A stretch of 34,464 bases of DNA from Bacteroidota bacterium (lineage in GTDB: Bacteria > Bacteroidota > Bacteroidia > Bacteroidales > FEN-979), in assembly GCA_014382125.1 (NCBI GenBank), contig JACNKI010000106.1, positions 1-34,464 of the forward strand, given 5' to 3'. A program made the position numbers and the translations under genes. Every line of letters starts with the position of its first letter. The first letter of the stretch is position 1. Positions 30,872 to 34,464 of this stretch are shown one piece after another. The notes under the pieces were generated by a model that was not told where the DNA came from, did not search any database, and saw only the letters and a list, made by a program, of their open reading frames with translations.

Positions 30872-32266
30872 CTATTCGCTGTTTATGATCTCTTTAAAAT
30901 CATTCAGTATCTTCCGGGCCAGGTTATCGGCTTTTTCCTGCATATCACTCTCTGCATAGATACGAATAATCGGTTCAGTATTCGACTTCCGCAGGTGCAC
31001 CCACTCTTTGTCGAAATGGATCTTCACCCCATCAATCCGGCTGATATCATGATCTTTATATCGCTCTTCAATCTTCTTCAGGATCTTATCCAGCGCTATT
31101 TCAGGTCCGAATTCAATCTTTTTCTTAGAGATAAAATAGGTTGGATATTCTGCTCTGAGGACCGAACATTTCTTCCCCGATTTTGCGAGGTATGTCAGGA
31201 ACAGTGCAATTCCTACTAATGCATCACGACCGTAATGCAGATCAGGATAGATGACCCCTCCATTTCCTTCGCCACCGATGACCGCTTTTTTACTTTTCAT
31301 CATCTTAACCACATTGACCTCTCCGACAGCAGAAGCAAAATAGGATCCACCGGCCTTCTCAGTGATATCCTTTAACGCTTGCGAAGATGAGAGATTCGAA
31401 ACAGTATTGCCTATTTTGTGCTGCAGTACATAATCGGCAACGCCAACCAGCGTATACTCTTCGCCAAGAGGTTCACCAAGTTCATTGATGATGGCGAGTC
31501 TGTCGACATCGGGATCAACCACAAAACCTACATCCGCTTGCTGCCTAACCACCTCATCGCAAATATCAGCAAGGTGCTCGGGTAATGGCTCCGGGTTATG
31601 AGGAAACTCTCCGGTGGGATCACAATGCAAACGATGGATCGCATTCACGCCCAGAATCTCTAAAAGTAATGGGATGGCTATGCCTCCAGAGGAGTTTACA
31701 GCATCTACCACAACGCTGAAATGGGCGCGTTTAATTGCTTCTGGATCTACAAGAGGGATGTCGAGGATAAGGTCTATGTGTTTCAGCAGAAAACGATCAT
31801 TTGAAGTATATGTCCCAAGGTCATCCACTTCTGAATAGATGGCCAGGTCTTCCTTTACAAGCCTCATGAGCTCTTTGCCGTCCTTTGCTGTAAGAAATTC
31901 CCCTTTCCGGTTCAACAACTTCAATGCATTCCATTGTTTGGGATTATGACTGGCTGTAATAATAATGCCACCATCCGAACCGGTTTCTGTCACAGCGATC
32001 TCAACCGTAGGGGTCGTAGTCAGGCCAATATCAAGTATATCGATGCCCATCCCCATCAGCGTACCACATACCAGATCACTGATCATCTTGCCGGATCTTC
32101 TTGCATCACGTCCAACAACAACCTGGAGTTTTTTATCTGGAATCCGATTCTTCAGAAAGGATGCATATGCTGTCATATATTTAAGAACATCTAACGGGGT
32201 TAATCCGTCATCAGGCGCACCACCTATTGTCCCTCGAATTCCAGAAATGGATTTGATCAACGACAT
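30872..32266 (-). CDS. glmM: Phosphoglucosamine mutase
   Basis: The enzyme converts glucosamine 6-phosphate to glucosamine 1-phosphate for UDP-GlcNAc, and hence peptidoglycan and LPS. The 464-residue protein shows the phosphoserine loop ITASHNPKQWNALK (Ser106), the metal loop DPDVDR (251-256), the sugar loop GGEGNGGVIYP and the phosphate loop RKSNTEPIIRIYAE. The N-terminal SLIKSISGIRGTIGG is typical of the GlmM branch. The GEGNGG sugar loop is the form found in Bacteroidota and archaea rather than the E. coli-type GEQSGH, so phosphomannomutase activity cannot be excluded. A -7 element lies just upstream of the start on the minus strand. Confidence 0.92.
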   Translation of the reverse strand: MSLIKSISGIRGTIGGAPDDGLTPLDVLKYMTAYASFLKNRIPDKKLQVVVGRDARRSGKMISDLVCGTLMGMGIDILDIGLTTTPTVEIAVTETGSDGGIIITASHNPKQWNALKLLNRKGEFLTAKDGKELMRLVKEDLAIYSEVDDLGTYTSNDRFLLKHIDLILDIPLVDPEAIKRAHFSVVVDAVNSSGGIAIPLLLEILGVNAIHRLHCDPTGEFPHNPEPLPEHLADICDEVVRQQADVGFVVDPDVDRLAIINELGEPLGEEYTLVGVADYVLQHKIGNTVSNLSSSQALKDITEKAGGSYFASAVGEVNVVKMMKSKKAVIGGEGNGGVIYPDLHYGRDALVGIALFLTYLAKSGKKCSVLRAEYPTYFISKKKIEFGPEIALDKILKKIEERYKDHDISRIDGVKIHFDKEWVHLRKSNTEPIIRIYAESDMQEKADNLARKILNDFKEIINSE

Positions 32267-32280
32267 TTACAAATTTTAAA

Positions 32281-32288
32281 CAAAAGTA
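32281..32288 (-). promoter_or_regulatory. Bacteroidota -7 element for glmM
   Basis: The minus strand reads TACTTTTG (TAnnTTTG), 15 bases upstream of the glmM ATG, giving a very short leader. Confidence 0.45.
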
Positions 32289-32352
32289 AGGTGGTTTTTA
32301 CGCTCTATGTGGAAATGTTGATAACTATTGAAATCTTGTCGTGATAACAAAA

Positions 32353-32389
32353 TTAACTCTGCATGAAGGAAATTGTTAATTTTGCATGA
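32353..32389 (+). promoter_or_regulatory. Duplicated -7-like region before the TPR gene
   Basis: TTAATTTTGCATGA (32376-32389) contains a perfect TAnnTTTG (TAATTTTG, 32377-32384). A near copy, TTAACTCTGCATGA, lies 23 bases upstream (32353-32366), and both are followed by GGAA. The duplication may give two start sites or reflect a short tandem duplication in which one copy has decayed. Confidence 0.45.
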
Positions 32390-32402
32390 GGAATAAAATG
32401 TT

Positions 32403-33806
32403 ATGGAAAATCCTTTTGATCCGTTTTCTGATCCCGAAATGCTTGAACTTGTTCGCCGTTTTGAGGAGATGGCTGACCGAGGTGATTTCGGGTTTTTCGA
32501 TCTGGATGAATTTGAGGATATCCTGGAGTATTACCTCTTTCACTCCCGCTCAACTCACTTTCAGCGTGCCCTGGATATGGCGTTGAAGCAACACCCCGGG
32601 AGCATCTCCATCCAGCTTAAAGAGGCTCAGCATTATATCAACACCAGCCGAAACCAGCAAGCTCTGAGAATTCTGGAAAACACCGAAAACGCAGTTAATG
32701 ATCACGACATCTTCCTGACAAGAGGAGCATTATATAGTCAGCTTAACAAGTACGAGAAAGCCATTGAAGCGTATAAAAAAGGAATCCACGAAAGTGAAGA
32801 TCTGGATGACATCTATGCAAGCATTGCCTATGAATATGAAAATCTGGGAAAATTCGACAAGGCGATCACATTTCTGATTAAAGCCCTGAACCAGAACCCC
32901 GGTAATGAATCTGCTCTGTTTGAACTCTCCTTTTGTTGTGAAATCAACCAGCAAACAGAGAAAATTATTACCTACCTGATTCAATTTCTTGACCAGCATC
33001 CCTATAATAAATCCGCCTGGTTCAACCTGGGTATTGCTTATAGTAACCAGGAACTCTACGAGAAAGCGATCGATGCATACGAGTATACCCTGGCAATAGA
33101 TGAGGCCTTCTCTTCAGCCTATTTCAATATGGCCAATTGCTATGCAAACATTAAGGAGTATACAAAAGCTATTGAGACCTATATGGAGACCTTTCTCTAC
33201 GAAGAGCCTGAGCCATTAACCTACTACTACATAGCTGAATGCTACGAAAAACAACATCAGTTTGAGTTTGCTGTCCAGCAATACAAGAAAGCGATCAATA
33301 TGGATCCGGAGTTTGCCGATGCCTGGCTGGGTGTGGGTATGTGTTTCGACGAACTCGGCAAACCAAGTATTGCTTATGCATACATCAAAAAAGCTGTTCG
33401 CCTCTCTCCTACGATCCCCGAATACTGGTTTATCCTGGGAGACGTCCAGATTAAGTTGAACCGCTTTCCGGAAGGGATCTCTTCCTACCAGAAAGTGATT
33501 GAACTTGATCCCGGCGATCCGAGGGTATGGCTCAATCTCGCTGGAGTTCATGTAGAGTTGAAAGATTATCAGATGGCCGTAGAAACATTACGGGACGGGT
33601 TGAAATACCATGAAAATCAAGCGGACTTCTATTACAGCATAGCCTATTTCATGGTAATGAACGGGAAGCATAACCAAGCTCATGAATTCCTATTCAAAGC
33701 GATGGACATGGACTCCGAAGGTTATAAACGCCTGTTTACCACCTTCCCGGATGCGGGAAAACATCCTGCTGTGATGGATATCATCTCATCATACAAGAAA
33801 GGATAA
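32403..33806 (+). CDS. Cytoplasmic TPR-repeat protein
   Basis: The 467-residue protein has no signal peptide. An acidic N-terminal segment (1-45, with FDPFSDPEMLELVRRFEEMADRG and FFDLDEFEDILEYYL) is followed by about eleven tetratricopeptide units through to residue 450. Examples are FLTRGALYSQLNKYEKAIEA, WFNLGIAYSNQELYEKAIDA, YFNMANCYANIKEYTKAIET and YWFILGDVQIKLNRFPEGIS. The superhelix is a scaffold for protein partners. I recognise no catalytic domain. The gene lies 15 bases upstream of aroE in the same direction; this pairing is one I vaguely recall in other Bacteroidota, but no mechanistic link is evident. Confidence 0.9.
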   Translation: MENPFDPFSDPEMLELVRRFEEMADRGDFGFFDLDEFEDILEYYLFHSRSTHFQRALDMALKQHPGSISIQLKEAQHYINTSRNQQALRILENTENAVNDHDIFLTRGALYSQLNKYEKAIEAYKKGIHESEDLDDIYASIAYEYENLGKFDKAITFLIKALNQNPGNESALFELSFCCEINQQTEKIITYLIQFLDQHPYNKSAWFNLGIAYSNQELYEKAIDAYEYTLAIDEAFSSAYFNMANCYANIKEYTKAIETYMETFLYEEPEPLTYYYIAECYEKQHQFEFAVQQYKKAINMDPEFADAWLGVGMCFDELGKPSIAYAYIKKAVRLSPTIPEYWFILGDVQIKLNRFPEGISSYQKVIELDPGDPRVWLNLAGVHVELKDYQMAVETLRDGLKYHENQADFYYSIAYFMVMNGKHNQAHEFLFKAMDMDSEGYKRLFTTFPDAGKHPAVMDIISSYKKG

Positions 33807-33821
33807 TCCATTCATATAAGC

Positions 33822-34464
33822 ATGAAGAAAATCTATGGCCTGATCGGTTTTCCACTTACCCATTCCTGGTCACAGAAATATTTTGAAAAAAAGTTTCATG
33901 ACAAAGGGCTCAGCAAAAACACATATAAGCTATTCCCACTATCTGATATAAGCGACCTCCCTTCACTGGTTGAATCCATACCCGGATTATGCGGACTCAA
34001 TGTGACGATCCCATATAAAGAAGCCGTCATTCCATATCTTCATTCAATTGACAGCAAAGCCAGAGAGATTGGCGCAATAAATACCATCGTAATAGAGCAT
34101 CCAAATGGAAAGAGAAACCTTAAGGGATTCAATACCGATGCGGAAGGATTCACTCTCTCCTCCGATTTTTCAAATCATTCAAATGCACTGGTCCTTGGAA
34201 CAGGGGGGGCATCCAACGCAATCTGTTATTCGCTGAGACAACTGGGAATCGAACCTAAACGGGTATCACGCTCGCCTTTGCAATCAGAAGTGTTATGCTA
34301 TGAAGATCTTGATCAGGCAATCATGAATCAGCATACCCTGATTGTCAACACCACTCCCCTGGGCATGTCTCCGAATGAATCGACCTACCCTCCCATTCCC
34401 TATCATCTAATCACATCAAATCATTTTCTCTACGACCTGGTCTACAATCCGCTGAAAACGATTT
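33822..34464 (+). CDS. aroE: Shikimate dehydrogenase (partial, runs off the right edge)
   Basis: The frame opens at ATG 33822 and stays open for 214 codons to the window edge. It shows the shikimate-binding GFPLTHSWSQKYF near the N-terminus, LNVTIPYKE with the catalytic Lys, GAINT and FNTDAEGF in the substrate domain. The NADP-binding LGTGGASNA, NTTPLGMSP and YDLVYNP follow in the second domain. AroE reduces 3-dehydroshikimate to shikimate with NADPH in aromatic amino acid synthesis. About 30 C-terminal residues are missing if it has the usual length of about 245-270. Confidence 0.93.
   Translation, partial: MKKIYGLIGFPLTHSWSQKYFEKKFHDKGLSKNTYKLFPLSDISDLPSLVESIPGLCGLNVTIPYKEAVIPYLHSIDSKAREIGAINTIVIEHPNGKRNLKGFNTDAEGFTLSSDFSNHSNALVLGTGGASNAICYSLRQLGIEPKRVSRSPLQSEVLCYEDLDQAIMNQHTLIVNTTPLGMSPNESTYPPIPYHLITSNHFLYDLVYNPLKTI

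Noticed and set aside
1-34464. tRNA, rRNA, transposase, integrase or phage genes
   Set aside because: No cloverleaf-like segments, ribosomal RNA signatures, inverted terminal repeats with a transposase, or phage structural genes were seen.

Overview
The window reads as a densely coded chromosomal segment of a member of the Bacteroidota, probably an uncultured or environmental relative of the Bacteroidales/Marinilabiliales. The evidence is threefold. Many genes are preceded by the Bacteroidota -7 element TAnnTTTG and most lack a Shine-Dalgarno. One protein carries a gliding-motility/type IX secretion C-terminal domain. Several family members have Bacteroidota-style sequences (GlmM, a DUF5063-like protein, an M49-like lipoprotein, a Tat-exported Gfo/Idh/MocA protein). 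I see no rRNA, tRNA, CRISPR array, insertion sequence, prophage or integrase. No gene-free gap exceeds 300 bases; the longest non-coding stretch is about 280 bases near the left edge and holds at most one tiny lipoprotein ORF.

Layout. 1-3.9 kb: the start of a secreted protein, a tiny lipoprotein ORF, a membrane coiled-coil protein, an SPFH/band-7 protein and an M49-like metallopeptidase lipoprotein. 4-6.7 kb: an O-methyltransferase and a B12-type radical SAM enzyme. 6.7-11.7 kb: a DNA-damage-tolerance cassette, in which a LexA-like HTH/S24 regulator is divergent from a Y-family polymerase whose 3' end overlaps a second DnaE-type polymerase gene. 11.8-18.7 kb: a tight nucleotide-sugar operon (UDP-glucose dehydrogenase, UDP-glucuronate decarboxylase, dTDP-4-dehydrorhamnose reductase, phosphohexomutase) ending in a POTRA/beta-barrel outer-membrane protein. 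18.7-22.5 kb: a DUF5063-like protein, an orphan Hpt protein, a TPR lipoprotein, recA and nth. 22.6-29.9 kb: a geranylgeranyl-reductase-like flavoprotein, a T9SS-type surface protein, clpB, a Gfo/Idh/MocA oxidoreductase and a MORN-like repeat protein. 30-34.5 kb: recR, a small ribbon-helix-helix-like protein, glmM, a TPR protein and the start of aroE.

Two things stand out. First, the regulator/Y-polymerase/DnaE cassette has two matching inverted repeats (TGATTA-N5-TAATCA type) in its divergent promoter region. One of them sits exactly between the -33 and -7 elements of the regulator's promoter, which suggests an autoregulated, cleavage-inactivated SOS-like switch. The polymerase reading frame containing the first catalytic Asp has no ATG, GTG or TTG start. 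Second, the window holds about ten short tandem arrays whose unit length is always 7 or 8 bases but whose sequence differs each time. Several abut or contain stop codons, and others are inserted in frame inside genes (one in the methyltransferase, three in the DnaE-type polymerase).

All functional statements rest on reading motifs and known family features; no database search was possible.
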